Counted from the stretch's first letter, positions 40,895-52,584 are shown. The stretch is DNA of 64,000 bases from Ascarosepion bandense (GCA_037127315.1 JBBBDQ010001616.1:211501-275500), one strand, 5' to 3'. Program-made: numbers and translations. Notes: generated by a model not told the origin, from the letters alone.

Positions 40895-41309
40895 TAAACC
40901 CATAACTGGAGGGAAGGGACGGATTAATACCTTTCCCAAAGGTACCAGTGCTTAAGTGAATGCAGGGTATTCAACTGGAATTCGAACTCGGCTCACCGAT
41001 TTCTCTTTCCGAGCCGATATCCACTGCACCACAACGCACATTCGTCACTATACGCTTGCAGTACCTGGTATTCCCAAGCGGTCACCCATCTAAGTACTGA
41101 CCAGGCTTAACGTTGCTTAACTTCAGTGATAGAGCGAGAACCGGTGTATTCAACGTGATAAGGCCGTAAGCAGGCACATCCGTCACTATATGCTTACAGC
41201 ACCTGGTATTCCCAAGCGGTCACCCATCTAAGTACTGACCAGGCTTAACGTTGCTTAACTTCGGTGATAGAGCGAGAACCGGTGTATTCAACGTGATATG
41301 GCTGTAAAC
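40895..41309 (-). mobile_element. 5S-5S-tRNA composite SINE (doubled 5S head)
   Basis: On the plus strand: tail side ('taactggagggaagggacgg'), complement of the tRNA body ('actggaattcgaactcggct', 'tccactgcaccacaacgcac'), 5S head 1 complement (41,054-41,171, 118 bp), the linker 'aggcacatccgtcactata', and 5S head 2 complement (41,192-41,309, 118 bp). The two heads are nearly identical ('gcggtcacccatctaagtac' in both). Sense order is thus 5S, 5S, tRNA, tail. Confidence 0.88.
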
Positions 41310-41519
41310 CTTCCTAAATTTTCATACTTCATTGCGTAATATGTTTCTGTTTCTATGTCACGTTTTAATGCTGCAATCACAGTGTCCTCAAACGGTTCAA
41401 TATTTTGGGGTATCAACCTTGATAACCCATACGCATGTTCCAATTATTTCAACGGCTGACACTCCATCCTAAAATCGTAATTCAATAAAATAGTAGCCCC
41501 AGCGTTGTAATATATTCGC

Positions 41520-42727
41520 TGAATGCATAGGAAGTTATTCCCGTCTGAAACAATCCCGCCCATATATAAATCTACCATCCGCCCGTGCATTGAATACTGC
41601 TGCCATATTTAGTCAGGTGTCCCTGCTATCCACCTAGGGGTTCTTGACAAAATCCAACAGAGAATCTGTAATGTGATCGACCCTGACTTTGCAGCTCGGA
41701 TACTGTCACTTTCTCACAGGCACAATGTGGCCTTCCTGTGTCTCTTCTACAAATACTTTCAAGGCTTCTACTCAGATGAACTTAGCTCACTGGTGCCCAC
41801 TATATATGAATTTGCTCGAGCCACAAGATTAGCAACTAGGTCCCAACATTTTACTGTAAAACCAATAAAATGTAAAAGCAAATTCTACTCCAGTAGCTTC
41901 TTTTCTGGCACTTTCCGCCTGTGGAATTCCCTTCCGTTTACTTGCTTCCCCAACAGCTACAATCTCTAAGAATTTACATGCAAAGTCAATAGTCATCTCC
42001 TATCTCACTAACCTGCATCCTCTCTCTCATACTCCTTTCTCTGTCCACTCCACTCTCATCAGTATTCTCATCCTTCTCTTACCCACTTCCTGAACCCCCT
42101 ATAACCTGTCACTCTTTCTCATAACTTTCCTCCCATGTAACCCCCTGCAAAACAGTGGCAGGAAAATGCCTTGCTTGGGGCGATATTATTATAAAAGATA
42201 GCAGCTTCTTTTTTCGCACTTACTGACTGTGAAATTTCCTTCCGTTTACTTGCTTCACCAACAGCTACAATCGCCAAGAATTTCAATGCAAAATCAATAG
42301 TCATCTCCTTTCTCAGTAACCTGGATCCTCTCTCTCATGCTCCCTTCTCCGCACACTGCACGCTCATCAGTATTCTTATCCTTCTCTTACCCACTACCCG
42401 ACACCCCCTATAACCTGTCACTCTTTCTCATAACTTTCCTCCTGTTTAACCCCCTGCACAACAGTGACAGTAAAATGCCTTGCTTGGGGCGATATAATTA
42501 TAAAAAACAACTTCTATGCTATTATAATGTGGTTATGAAGTGGGGGATCAATTCTACATTACAATCAATATATAAACTGATCCCCCTGTTTATGGCCATA
42601 ATTATTCTTTTCTTACCCACTTTCTGACACCTCCTATAACCTGTCACTCTTTCTCATAACTTTCCTCCTGTTTAACCCCCTGCACAACAGTGGTAGTAAA
42701 ATGCCTTGCTTGGGGCGGTATGATTAC
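41520..42727 (+). pseudogene. Family B LINE 3' end with two extra 3' tails in tandem
   Basis: 41,520-41,970 codes for FPRSLYKSTIRPC-type and then clearly LSHRHNVAFLCLFYKYFQGF, YSDELSSLVPTIYEFARATR, FFSGTFRLWNSLPFTCFPNS. The first terminus is at 42,155-42,195. A second short copy of coding end plus UTR (42,200-42,505) and a third UTR (42,605-42,727) follow, each ending 'ttgcttggggcg' plus 'atatnatta'. A small hairpin segment ('tgggggatca', 'tgatccccct') sits between the last two. Confidence 0.82.
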
Positions 42728-42875
42728 CGCGTATAAATTTGTGAAGATTTCACTGGCAATATTATTGCTAACGCATTTTTTTCGGTCTGGCTCTATTTTA
42801 CTGCGGAACCCGAAGCAGATACGACGGCTTTCATGTTACCGTCATCATCCTTATGTAGAATTACTGCTCTTATGC

Positions 42876-44080
42876 TATTCTGGTATAACTGGACAATTGT
42901 TTGACCTAATCCAGTCATTCCTCTCAAATCGCACAATGAAGGTAGTATTGAACGGACATGCCTCCCAAAACTACCATACGAACGCAGCTGTCTGTCAAGG
43001 CTCTATTGTAGGTCCTACGCTTTTTCTGATCTACATTAACGATCTCCCCAATGTTATAAGATCCCAAGTAGGCATGTAGTCCGACTACACCACAGTTTAC
43101 TCTCGCCTCGATCAAAAATCTGAGGTTGACAAAGCGAACCTCGCTGCCGTGCTTGAGAAGGAGCTCCAATCCGTGGTGGACTGGGGTAAGAAATGGCTCG
43201 TAAATTTTAATCCTTCTTAACGAAGCTACTATCTATTAACCATCATAGACAATCGCTCCTACCCCCCATGGAACAGGCTAGCCTCCTAGAGAGGAAAACA
43301 CTACGCCTCCTTGGCCTCACACTCTCAGCGGACCTCAAGTGGAATGACTATATTGAATTCATTGCAAAATCTGCTGCTAATAAGGCCGGTTCACTGTGCA
43401 GGTCCAGGAAGTTTTTCCCGTCTGAATCCATCCTGTACATATATAAATCTACCATCCGTCCGTGTATTGAATACTGCTGCCACATCTGGTCGGGAGCCCC
43501 TGCTATTCACCTCTAGGTTCTTGACAAAATCCAACGGAGGATCTGTAATGCTATTGATACCGACTTGGCAGCTCGAATGCAGTCGCTGTCTCACCGGCGT
43601 GACGTGGCTTCCATGTACCTCTTCTATAAATAGTTTCACGGCTTTTGCTCCGTTGAACTTAGATCACTGGTGCCTCCAAGGTATGCATTTACACGTGCTA
43701 CTAGATTAACAGCTAGGTCCCACCCTTTTATAGTGAAATCGGTAAAATGTAACCGCAATTTCTACTCTAACAGCTTCTTTTCACGCACTTTCCACCTGTG
43801 GAATTCTCTTCCATATACTTGCTTCCCCGACAGCTAAAATCTCCAGGAATTTAAATGTAAGGTCAATAGACATCTCCTATCTCACTAACTCGCATCCATT
43901 CTCTCAAGCTTATTTTTCATCTACTCCACCCCTATCTTCGGTATCCTCATCCGTCTATTATACTCCTCCTGACATTTCCTACAACTAACCCCTCTTTCTC
44001 ATCACTTTCCCCTGTGTAACCCCCTGCGCAACAGCGGCGGTAGAATGCCTTGCTTGGGGGTGAAATGATTAAAAAAATAT
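42876..44080 (+). pseudogene. Family B LINE inserted in the Gypsy RNase H
   Basis: The plus strand reads GITGQLFDLIQSFLSNRTMK, VVLNGHASQNYHTNA, QGSIVGPTLFLIYINDL, QVGM then a stop where the catalytic YADD begins (SDYTT remains), ELQSVVDWGKKWLVNF, LKWNDYIEFIAKSAANKAGS, STIRPCIEYCCHIW, and after frameshifts the 3' UTR ending 'gaatgccttgcttgggggtg'. It is 5'-truncated and inactive. It lies between Gypsy codons for SDANYY and SIRAVI. Confidence 0.87.
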
Positions 44081-44693
44081 AGTAATTTGCATCTGAATCC
44101 AATTCGATATCTGCTTTTGAATCGTATGCGCTAATGATAAGTCTAACATCTCTACTTTTTTATTCCTTCAACATTCTTTTGATATTTATCATTCCAGTTT
44201 CACTTTACGCCATTTTTAAGCAAATTGTTCAGTGGAGCTCTCAAATTCAGCATAATAGGTAAATAAATTTCATAATAGTTTATTAGTCCAAGAAATGCTT
44301 TTAACCTGGTAAGGTTTGTTGAGGGAGACATATTCTTAATTGCATTTGCCCTCGACAGATCTGGTCATCAACGATTTTTGTCAATAATTTGTCTTAGGTA
44401 CTCAATTTTAGGCATGAACAGTTTGCACTTTCCTCGGTGAGTTTGAATACGTACTCTCGTTCATTGTAAAAAAACTTTTTTTTTCACAGGCTCGATATGT
44501 TGTATTTACATACACTTTTATTTAATATATCATACGCAACTGGGAAATCACAATCTGCAAAGAGAAGTTGGTTGAACTTATACAATCCCTAGTGCATATT
44601 TATAGTTGTTATATCTGAACATTCTGCATTAAGCTCTATTTGTAAATATGATTCAGAAAGACCCAGTCGAGGAAAAAAATTTTCTCGATTAAC

Positions 44694-45407
44694 TTTTTTT
44701 TTTTAATTATCATGTCGCGCCAAGCAAGTTATTTTAGTGCCACCGTTGTGCAGGGGGTTACATAGGAGGAATGTAATGAGAAAGAGTGACAGGTTACAGG
44801 GGGTGTCAGGAAGAGGGTATGAGAATGAAGAGAATGCTGATCAGAGTGGTGTGGACGAAGTAAAAAGCATGAGAAAGAAGATGCAAGTTAGTGAGACAGG
44901 AGATAACTATTGACTTTACATTTAAATTCTTGGAGATTATAGCTGTCGTGAAAGCAAGTATGCGGAAGGGAATTCCACAGGCGTGAAGTGCGAGAGAAGT
45001 TGATGGAGTAGAATTTGCGTTTACAATTTATTGGTTTCACATGAAAAGGGTGGGACCTGGTTGCTAATCTTGTGGCTCAAGTAAATTCATATATAGGGGG
45101 CACTAGTGAGCTATGTTCATCGGAGCAGAAGCCGTGAAAGTATTTGTTGAAGAGACACAGGGAAGCCACATTGCGTCGGTGAAAAAGCGACTGTAACCTA
45201 GCTCCCAAGTCGGAATCGGCCACATTACAGATTCTCCGTTGGATTTTGTCAAGGACACCTAGGTGGATAGCAGGAGCAACCAGCCAGATATGGCAGCAGT
45301 ATTCAATACAAGGGCGGATTGTAGATTTATATATGTGCAGGATTGTTTCAGACGGGAAAAACTTCTTGGCCCTACACAGAGAACCGACTTTCTTAGCAGC
45401 GGATTTT
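44694..45407 (-). pseudogene. Family B LINE inserted in the Gypsy RT, with target duplication
   Basis: Minus strand: KSAAKKVGSLCRAKKFFPSE, STIRPCIEYCCHIW, DKIQRRICNVADSDL, then UTR and poly-A (poly-T at 44,694-44,703). The flanks 'aaaaaaattttctcgattaa' (44,673) and 'aaaaaaatattccctcgttt' (45,408) are diverged copies of one sequence of about 21-23 bp, a target duplication. Gypsy RT is continuous across it. Confidence 0.87.
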
Positions 45408-46097
45408 AAAAAAATATTCCCTCGTTTAACTTCAAAGAATTTCCTCTGGACTTGGTTATGGCTAGATTTGTGGTTCTAAACACTTGTTTAACCCTCTTGA
45501 AAAATCAACACCAACATGAATTTTATTTTATTAATTTTTTTTTCTTTACAAACACAGCTGGTAATGCTTATATCGAACGGTTAATCTTTTAATGCTGACA
45601 CCTCTTTTTTGATTTGGCTGTAGTTTTTTTAACCATTTTAAATGGTTAATCTTTTCAATCACACCTATTCTTTCAAGTCTGTTGAATTCTTTGTTGACTT
45701 GATCCAGGGCTGGGAATGGTACACCATGTTTCGTTTGAAACACTGGCGTTGACCCCTTTTTCACTTGAGATTTTGCTATGAATTTGAAACACCGACACAA
45801 CTCATCCGACAGAACATCTAGAAAACCTTTTTCAATGCTTCCTTTGAATTTTCGGTTTTTTTATAAAACTGGTTACTTTTCCATTAATAATTTTCAAAAC
45901 AATATTTATTGGGTAAATCTACGACGTGAATAATTCAATCAAGTCAGTACCGAATAAGTTTGTAGTCCATTTTAACATGTAAGTCTTAAATTTGAAACAT
46001 TTGTTACGGTATAAGATATTACAAGTCATTATGTTAATAAAAAGTAATTTATCACCTGAAACACTGCTTGCAACTTCTGATGCCATTTTTAATGTAC

Positions 46098-46487
46098 AAT
46101 ACCGGCCATGATTATTAGGCCACCCCAGTTTTTAAAAAGAAATTATGTATTTCATGCTATTTTTAGTGGATAATTCTAAATGAAAATAGAATGGTTATTT
46201 TTTTTTTATTTTGCAAAATTTTACAAGGCAAGGAATCAAAGATAAACTCGTTCGAATCACCCTAAATTTTCTTCATTCTTTTATTGATGAAAATGCAATA
46301 TAAGTAATTATTAAATATTTATAAATTCATTTGATGCACATGTGATTGTGCAGTATTAACAAAAGGACCATTCTATTTTCATTTAGAATAATTCTAAATT
46401 CTAAATTGGCAATAAATACTAAAAAAATATTATGAAATACATCAATTTCTTTAAACACTGGGGTGGCCTAATAATTATGACCGGTAG

Positions 46488-46490
<3 letters not shown>
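46098..46490. mobile_element. mariner-type MITE, full length
   Basis: Left end 'taccggccatgattattagg' with 'ccaccccagt'; right end 'actggggtggcctaataatt' with 'atgaccggta'. The inverted repeats extend about 70 bp. TA dinucleotides flank both ends, as for Tc1/mariner. There is no transposase. It is inserted in the Gypsy protease region. Confidence 0.87.
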
Positions 46491-46518
<28 letters not shown>

Positions 46519-46557
46519 TTGTGTGTGTGTGCAGGATGCATGGTTAAATTGTCGCTC

Positions 46558-46711
46558 TTTGTATTGTAATATTTTGCAAAGTAATAATAACAAAAACAAA
46601 CATTCTATTTTCATTTAGAATTATCCACTTGGCAATAAATACTAAAAAATGTATGAAATACATCATTTTTTTAAAACACTAGGGCTGCCAAATCATTTTA
46701 GGCGGTAGTGT
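46558..46711. mobile_element. mariner-type MITE, right-end fragment
   Basis: 'ggcaataaatactaaaaaat' and 'aacactagggctgcc' with 'ggcggtag' match the right part of the MITE at 46,098-46,490. The left end is missing. Confidence 0.7.
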
Positions 46712-47227
46712 AGGGTTTCTGTTTGCTTTTCGTATGGCTTCATTGATTATTGTAATGTCACTACTTGAGTCTGGTTGAATTTTTACATTTACATTATAAA
46801 TGTTCACATTCACAAATTATCTTTGGTTCCTGCAATTGATTTTTTTAGTCACAACGCAGAGTACGATTTTTTCTTGCTTGAGTTTCGCACTGTGACTTTT
46901 ATGTCTCATTTTTCCACACTTGTTGCATTTTGAATTCTCAAAAGAACAATCGTCTCCGAGATGTAACATTCCGCATCTGAAACATGGATTTATTATTCCT
47001 TTTTGTACATTTTTCGTTTGCTTGAATGTATGTAGATTTTTATCTGAATTTCTTCGTCATAGCGTCATAGATTTAAGATCCTCTGACATTCCTCTGATAT
47101 TTTCTTGTAGTATAGGATTATTATTCTGTTCAAGTTTGTTAGACGTTTTGCCCGTATTTTTGCGTCTTTTTCTGCCGTTAAATCTTGAACCAAAATTAAC
47201 TCTTGAAGCATATTCGCAGTCAGTTCG

Positions 47228-48130
47228 TTTCATCTAAATCTTTCCTACTCCTTGTTAACATTCCAGCATATGTGAAAAACTCTCAATTAACCATCATCGA
47301 CAATCTCACCTACCTCCCATTAGCATGGACCAGGCTTGCCTCCCAGAGAGTAAAACACTGCGCCTCCTTGGTCTCACACTTTCAGCGGACCTCAAATGGA
47401 ATGACTATATCGAATCCATTGCTAAATTCGCTGTTATGAAAGTCGGTTCTCTGTGTAGGGCCCGGAAGTTTTTTCCGTCTGAATCTATCCTGCACATTTA
47501 TAAATCTACCATCCGCCCGTGCATTGAATACTGCTGCCATATCTGGTCGGGTGCCCGTGCTGTTCTCCTCGGGCTTCTCGATAAGGTTCAGAGGAGGGTC
47601 TGTAATGTGATAGATACCGACTTGGCAGACCGCCTGTAGTCTCTCACCCACCGGCGCGACGTGGCTTCCCTGTGTTTCTTCTATAAATACTTTCACGGCT
47701 TCTGCTCCGATGAACTTAGATCACTAGTGCCCCCTAAATACGTATTTGAACGAGATACTAGATTAGCAACTAGATCCCACCCTTTTACAGTGAAACCGAT
47801 AAAATGCAGCTGTAACTTCTACTCCAACAGTTTCTTTCCTCGCACTTTCCGACTGTGGAATTCTCTTCCAAACGATTGCTTCCCCGACGGCTACAATCTC
47901 CAGGAGTTTAAATGTAAGGTCAATAGACACCTCCTAACACACTAACCTGCTCCCATTCTATCAAACACTCTTCCCATCTGCCCAACCCTCATCCACGGTA
48001 TCCTTACTCATCTGTCACCTTCCTCCTGACATTCCCTATGTCTAACCACTCCTTCTCTTTACCTTCCCCTATGTAGCCCCATGCGCAATAGTGGCAGTGG
48101 AATGCCATGCTTGGGGTGAGATGAAAAAAA
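47228..48130 (+). pseudogene. Family B LINE inserted in the Gypsy gag
   Basis: The plus strand reads ESKTLRLLGLTLSADLKWND, YIESIAKFAVMKVGSLCRAR, KFFPSESILHIYKSTIRPCI, a stop in ADRL*SL, then SDELRSLVPPKYVFERDTRL, FYSNSFFPRTFRLWNSLPND, CFPDGYNLQEFKCKVNRHLL. It is followed by a UTR ending 'atgccatgcttggggtgaga'. It has the best-preserved C-terminal region of family B. Gypsy gag reads on both sides. Confidence 0.9.
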
Positions 48131-48399
48131 AAAAAGAATTTTGTCTTCTTTCTTCGTCAGAATCATACATTCTCAACGAGTATTAAATATTAAGGTTTTA
48201 TTGCTAAAAAGAAATTACTCTAAACAAATTTCTCCTGTGTTTTATAGTAAGCTATTTTAGTAATTTTTAAGTTCTACGGGTGCTAACTTTCTTAACAAAA
48301 GTTTCATTTTCATCGTCTTCTAAGTCGCTAAAAATGTTGCTATTTTTGAAAATACACAGAAAAGTAATTCCAACCTCTGGAATGCATATAAATTCAGAT

Positions 48400-48625
48400 T
48401 GTAGAATACTATTAACTATCATAGAAAATCGCTCCTAGCCTCCATTAGCATGGAACAGGCTAGTCTCCCTGAGAGTAAAACACTTCGCCTCCTTGGCCTC
48501 AAACTCTCAGTGGGACCTCAAGTGGAATGACTATATTGAATCCATTGCTAAATCCGCGGCTAAGAAGGTCGGTTTACTGTGCAGCCCCAGGAAGTTTTCC
48601 CGTTTGAATCCATCTTGCACATATT
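48400..48625 (+). pseudogene. Family B LINE fragment
   Basis: 'ctattaactatcatagaaaa' to 'tccatcttgcacatatta' reads LINE residues (EQASLPESKTLRLLGL, LKWNDYIESIAKSAAKKVGL) in broken frames. It is joined abruptly to the next copy. Confidence 0.75.
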
Positions 48626-50250
48626 AAGAGGTGTGCTTCTGAACTTTCCCCTGTCCTCTCTAAACTATTTAACTACTGCCTTTCTGCTTCCTGCTTTCCT
48701 GCATGCTGGAAGTCCTCTTCAGTCGTTTCTGTATTTAAGAATTGTGGTGAACCCTCCAACTATCGCCTTATCAGTCTTCTACCGATATTCGGGAAAGTAT
48801 TCGAGGCCATAATTAATGCTGAAATAGTTCAACATCTCACTGCTCACAAACTCTTCTCTGACAGGCAATATGGCTTCCGCTTTGCCAGATCCACGGCCGA
48901 CTTGCTAACAACCGTAACGGAGTACATGCTCCAGGCCCTTGATGAGTCTGACGAGGCTCGCGCGGTTGCTCTGGACATCTCCAAGGCTTTCGACAGTTTT
49001 TGGCACTCTGGCCTCCTATGCAAGCTACGGGGTTACGGTATTACCGGTCGCCTGCTTGACCTAATCCAATCTTTCTTAAATAACCGCAAAATGAAGGCCG
49101 TTTTGAATGGGCGTGCCTCTTCATCCTACAGCATGAATGCTGGTGTCCCACAGGGCTCTATCCTGGGCCCGACGCTCTTCCTTATTTTCATCAACGACCT
49201 CCTAGATGAGATCAAGTCCCAAGTTGGCATCTACGCAGGTGACACTACAATATACTCCCGCACCAGTAAGAAGCCTATCGTGGCAGACAGACATAATCTC
49301 ACTGCTGAGCTTGAACGGGATCTACACTCTGTGTTGAATTGGGGCAAGAAGTGGCTTGTCAACTTCAATTCATCCAAGACCAAGCTGTTGTCTATCAACA
49401 TTACAGGTAACCTCTCCTGCCTCTCATAAGCATGGACCAAGCGATTCTCCCTGAGAGTAATACACTACGCCTCCTCGGACTTAACATGTCCTCAGACCTC
49501 AAATGGAACCACTATATTGAATCCATAGCAAAATCTACTGTTAAGAAGGTTGGGTCACTATGTCGATCCAGGATGTTTTTTCCGTCTGAATCCATCCTGC
49601 ATATATACAAGTCAACCATCCGACCGTGCATGGAGTACTGCTGCCATTTATGGTCAGGCGCCCCTGCCGTTCTCCTCAGTGTTCTTGACAGGCTCCAAAG
49701 GAGAGTCTGTAATGTGATAGGTACTGATCAGACGGCACGACTGCAGCCACTTCCCCATCGTCGAAATGTGGCCTCCCTTTGTCTGTTCTATAAATACTTT
49801 CATGGCTTCTGCTCGGACGAACTTAAGTCACTGGTGCCTCCTCAACAGGTGTTTACTCGTGCAACCGGACTGGCAACTAGGTCCCACCCATTCACAGTCA
49901 GGTTAGACAAATGCAGACGACAATTCTACTCCAGCAGCTTCTTCTCTCGCACACTTCCCGCCTGTGGAAGTCGCTCCCGTATTCTTGCTTTCCTGACGGC
50001 TACAACCTCTAGAAATTTAAATGCAAAGTCAATACTCATCTACTAACCACTGGACTCTAGCTCTCTCCCCACCCCCGTATAACCTTCCCTTTCTCTCCAC
50101 CTATGCATCTGTCATTGCACCTGCTTTCTCAGCTTTCTATTGCTCCTTTCTAACTAGTTTGTACTCCTCACTCTTTTCTAATAAATCTTTTTACAGTTAT
50201 GTAGTTCCCTGCAGTGGCATATCCGCCTTGCTCGGGGTGAAATGATTAAA
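48626..50250 (+). pseudogene. Family B LINE, longest reverse transcriptase copy
   Basis: From 48,626 it reads in shifting frames PVLSKLFNY, YRLISLLPIFGKVFEAIINA, QYGFRFARSTADLLTTVTEY, motif A ALDISKAFDSFWHSGLL, GVPQGSILGPTLFLIFINDL, and motif C YAGD at 49,232-49,243 where YADD is required. Then WGKKWLVNFNSSKTKLLSIN, a frameshift at about 49,430, LKWNHYIESIAKSTVKKVGS, RRNVASLCLFYKYFHGFCSD, another frameshift near 49,960, and the UTR ending 'catatccgccttgctcgggg'. The endonuclease and ORF1 are missing. It is the reference copy for family B here, close to a readable frame but catalytically dead. Confidence 0.9.
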
Positions 50251-50274
50251 AATATATATATATAAATCTACCAT

Positions 50275-50427
50275 CTGTCCGTCTATTTCCGCTGTTGTCG
50301 TTGTTGAATCTTTACTACAGGGGCCAACATTTTCACCAAATTTGAAGAATAATTGTTTTATTTTCCTATCATTTTTCTTTTTACATACACTAAATAGAAA
50401 AAATAAACCAACGTGATTCAAAATTCG
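50275..50427 (-). repeat. Duplicated segment, copy 1 (possible LTR/leader piece)
   Basis: 'tgttgtcgttgttgaatctt', 'caccaaatttgaagaataat' and 'aaaccaacgtgattcaaa' recur at 51,735-51,875. On the minus strand both could encode a short start (MLAPVVKIQQRQQ, MLASVAKIQQRQQ). An LTR edge plus gag start is conceivable but unproven. Confidence 0.6.
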
Positions 50428-50429
50428 CG

Positions 50430-50615
50430 CCGTCAATCCATTTGCTCAGGCCAATTAAGTATTTCTCACGCTGCTTTCTCCTGTCTTGCCTTCTCTCTAT
50501 TCGATCTGTGAGTATTAAATGCTCCAGGCCCTTCTTCCTCATTACATATCCTAGGAACCTCATCTATCTTTTCCTGATGTTAAATATAAGTTTTTTTTTC
50601 TCGTTTGCGGAGAGG
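50430..50615 (-). pseudogene. RTE-like LINE (family A), C-terminal fragment
   Basis: It is the same sequence as 51,035-51,200 with few differences ('catttgctcaggccaattaa', 'tcctgtcttgccttctctct'). The minus strand reads EHLILTDRIERRQDRRKQRE-like motifs. Confidence 0.8.
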
Positions 50616-50695
50616 AAAGACCTTTTTGTTCCTACTTGTTATAATTCAGTATCAGTTTTGATATCCTCGTCACTTCTGTTACAAATTACAAAAGG

Positions 50696-50699
<4 letters not shown>

Positions 50700-50748
<49 letters not shown>
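50700..50748. repeat. (TA)n microsatellite
   Basis: A pure TA run of about 49 bp. Confidence 0.97.
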
Positions 50749-50750
<2 letters not shown>

Positions 50751-50924
50751 GTATTGAGGTAGCAGATAATTTTCTAAACATATACCGTTAAATATGGGAG
50801 ACAATAAATGTCTATTATGTTTAATCATGAGCCGTTCTAAACATCGTAAAGATCCGTAAAGGTAGGTTTCTTGGCTCTTTAGGTTATCTATTTTATATAT
50901 ACATATATATAGATATATATACTT

Positions 50925-51545
50925 CTTCATGTGCCGTATTTCTTCAGGATGTAGGTGATCACGGACTTGCATCTGTCTCTTGTCGTTCTCAATATTTTTT
51001 CTCTTGCTTTCTCTACCAAACCATGCTTCGCAATCCATTTGCTCAGGCAAATTAAGTATTTCTCACGCTGCTTTCTCCTGTCTTGCCATCTCTCTATTCG
51101 ACCTGTGAGTATTAAATGCTCCAGGCCCTTCTTCCTCATTACATATCCTAGGAACCTCATCCATCTTTTTCTGATGTTAAATGTGAGTTTTTTTTTCTCG
51201 TTGGCATCTTCTCATCGTTTCACACGTGCTCCCTCCATGGAATCCTCGGCATCCTTCTGTAGAACCACATTTCTGCTGCCTCAAGCCTCTTTTTCATCTT
51301 TGATGAGATTGTCCAACATTCACTTCCTTACAGAAGAACAGATATCACATAGCAATCTAGCACTCTTTTTTTGTTTCCAGAGAGATTTTCCTGTCTCTCA
51401 GTATTCTGCTTAGCTTCCGAAATGCATCCTTGGCCATGTCAATGTGTTTTTGGATCCCAATGTCGCATTTTCCATCAGCTGTCAGAAAACTTCCCAGGTA
51501 TTTGAATTTCTTTACTTAATTTATTTTAGTTTCTCTGATCTGTAG
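50925..51545 (-). pseudogene. RTE-like LINE (family A), 3' third
   Basis: Minus strand: KFKYLGSFLTADGKCDIGIQ, KHIDMAKDAFRKLSRILRDR, KISLETKKE, a decayed counterpart of the 105-bp satellite unit at about 51,285-51,370, then MRFLGYVMRKKGLEHLILTG, RIERWQDRRKQREKYLICLS, KWIAKHGLVEKAREKILRTT and the end ITYILKKYGT. This is a single-copy version of the region that is amplified at 55-64 kb. Confidence 0.87.
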
Positions 51546-51592
51546 TTGGCATTTTGGGACCTTCTTTCTTATGAAATAAAACATCAATTATT

Positions 51593-51596
<4 letters not shown>

Positions 51597-51645
<49 letters not shown>
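51597..51645. repeat. (TA)n microsatellite
   Basis: A pure TA run of about 49 bp. Confidence 0.97.
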
Positions 51646-51648
<3 letters not shown>

Positions 51649-51714
51649 GGAGAATTTTACGTTTCATTCTGTATTATTTCCATAAACTTTTGTTTTTGTT
51701 TTTGAAGCTCCAAA

Positions 51715-51875
51715 CTAATGACGTTGCTGTTGCTGCTGTTGTCGTTGTTGAATCTTTGCTACAGAGGCCAACATTTCCACCAGATTTGAAGAATAATTGT
51801 GTTTTTCTCTCTCTTTTTTCATTATACATACACTAAATAGACAAAATAAACCAACGTGATTCAAACTTCTCGTCG

Positions 51876-51880
<5 letters not shown>
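51715..51880 (-). repeat. Duplicated segment, copy 2
   Basis: Matches 50,275-50,427. (TA)n follows at 51,881-51,914. Confidence 0.6.
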
Positions 51881-51913
<33 letters not shown>

Positions 51914-51916
<3 letters not shown>

Positions 51917-51968
51917 ATTCGCAAACAGATCGGCTTCGCTGTATCACAGCTCATCAGTACGGTTAGAG
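51914..51968 (-). mobile_element. tRNA-derived SINE, 3' tail only
   Basis: 'agtcattcgcaaacagatcg' and 'gtatcacagctcatcagtac' lie directly against (TA)n. Confidence 0.82.
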
Positions 51969-52149
51969 AGATAATTACCTTCTGTCTTCATACACAGGTT
52001 TTATAAGTGATCATGATTTATTAACAAATTCATTTTCTTTATTATCTGTGAATTGCTATGACTTCTTGAGAAATATAGTGAAGTTGCTTTCTCCACGGTT
52101 TGGAGTTTTCTTTTCTTATATTGGTTGCCACTTGAGGCTCAAGAGCCTA

Positions 52150-52260
52150 GTTTGGCCTGATATTTCACCACTGCGGTAGCCAGGTATTGAACATCTCTTT
52201 GGATCAAATCACTGGATCCGACCAACACTTTTATCCACTGGACCATGTATCCCCAAGGTG
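52150..52260 (-). mobile_element. Another tRNA-like SINE fragment
   Basis: The minus strand has A-box-like 'tggtccagtggataaaag' and B-box-like 'gatgttcaatacctggc' at tRNA-like spacing. It is distinct from the two main SINE families. Not a functional tRNA. Confidence 0.45.
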
Positions 52261-52584
52261 AACAAAAAACTTTGAGAGTTAAGTTAAATAGCGATAACTA
52301 AGACATCTGGAAATAGCATGACTCATGGAATTAGAACAATTTACCCCAGTGACCCAAATAAAGGTTTTGGTTCAAAATTTCAATCACCTGAAGAAGGTCA
52401 GAGTGTACAATGGCCGAAACGTTGTGGATATGGCAACAAAGCTGAGCAAAGTAAATAGTGTAAATAATTACAGTACCTCATTTCAGAAATGTAGACAAAT
52501 ACAAGAGACTAGGCCAGAATTTGAACTCAGTTTGCTACTTCCACTTATTGCATCAATTTTCATTCCACCACCTGAACAACTACT

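Larger units (their letters stand above)
42735..48400 (-). pseudogene. Ty3/Gypsy retroelement (gag-pol), broken by nested insertions
   Basis: The minus strand gives, in order: a gag segment at 48,400-48,130 (LLLRKLAPVELKN, ECMILTKKED); gag with CQRILNL and two zinc knuckles (CFRCGMLHLGDDC and CNKCGKMRHKSH) at 47,227-46,830; protease start DSSSDITIIN at about 46,780; protease end and RT start (FKTYMLKWTTNLFGTDLIEL, ALDQVNKEFNRLERIGVIEK) at 46,090-45,540; RT (LGLSESYLQIELNAECSDIT) at 44,693-44,500; RT end near 44,460-44,085; RNase H (KNALAIILPVKSSQIYTR) at 42,875-42,735. The YxDD region was not found and is probably deleted. LINEs and MITEs separate the pieces. Confidence 0.82.
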
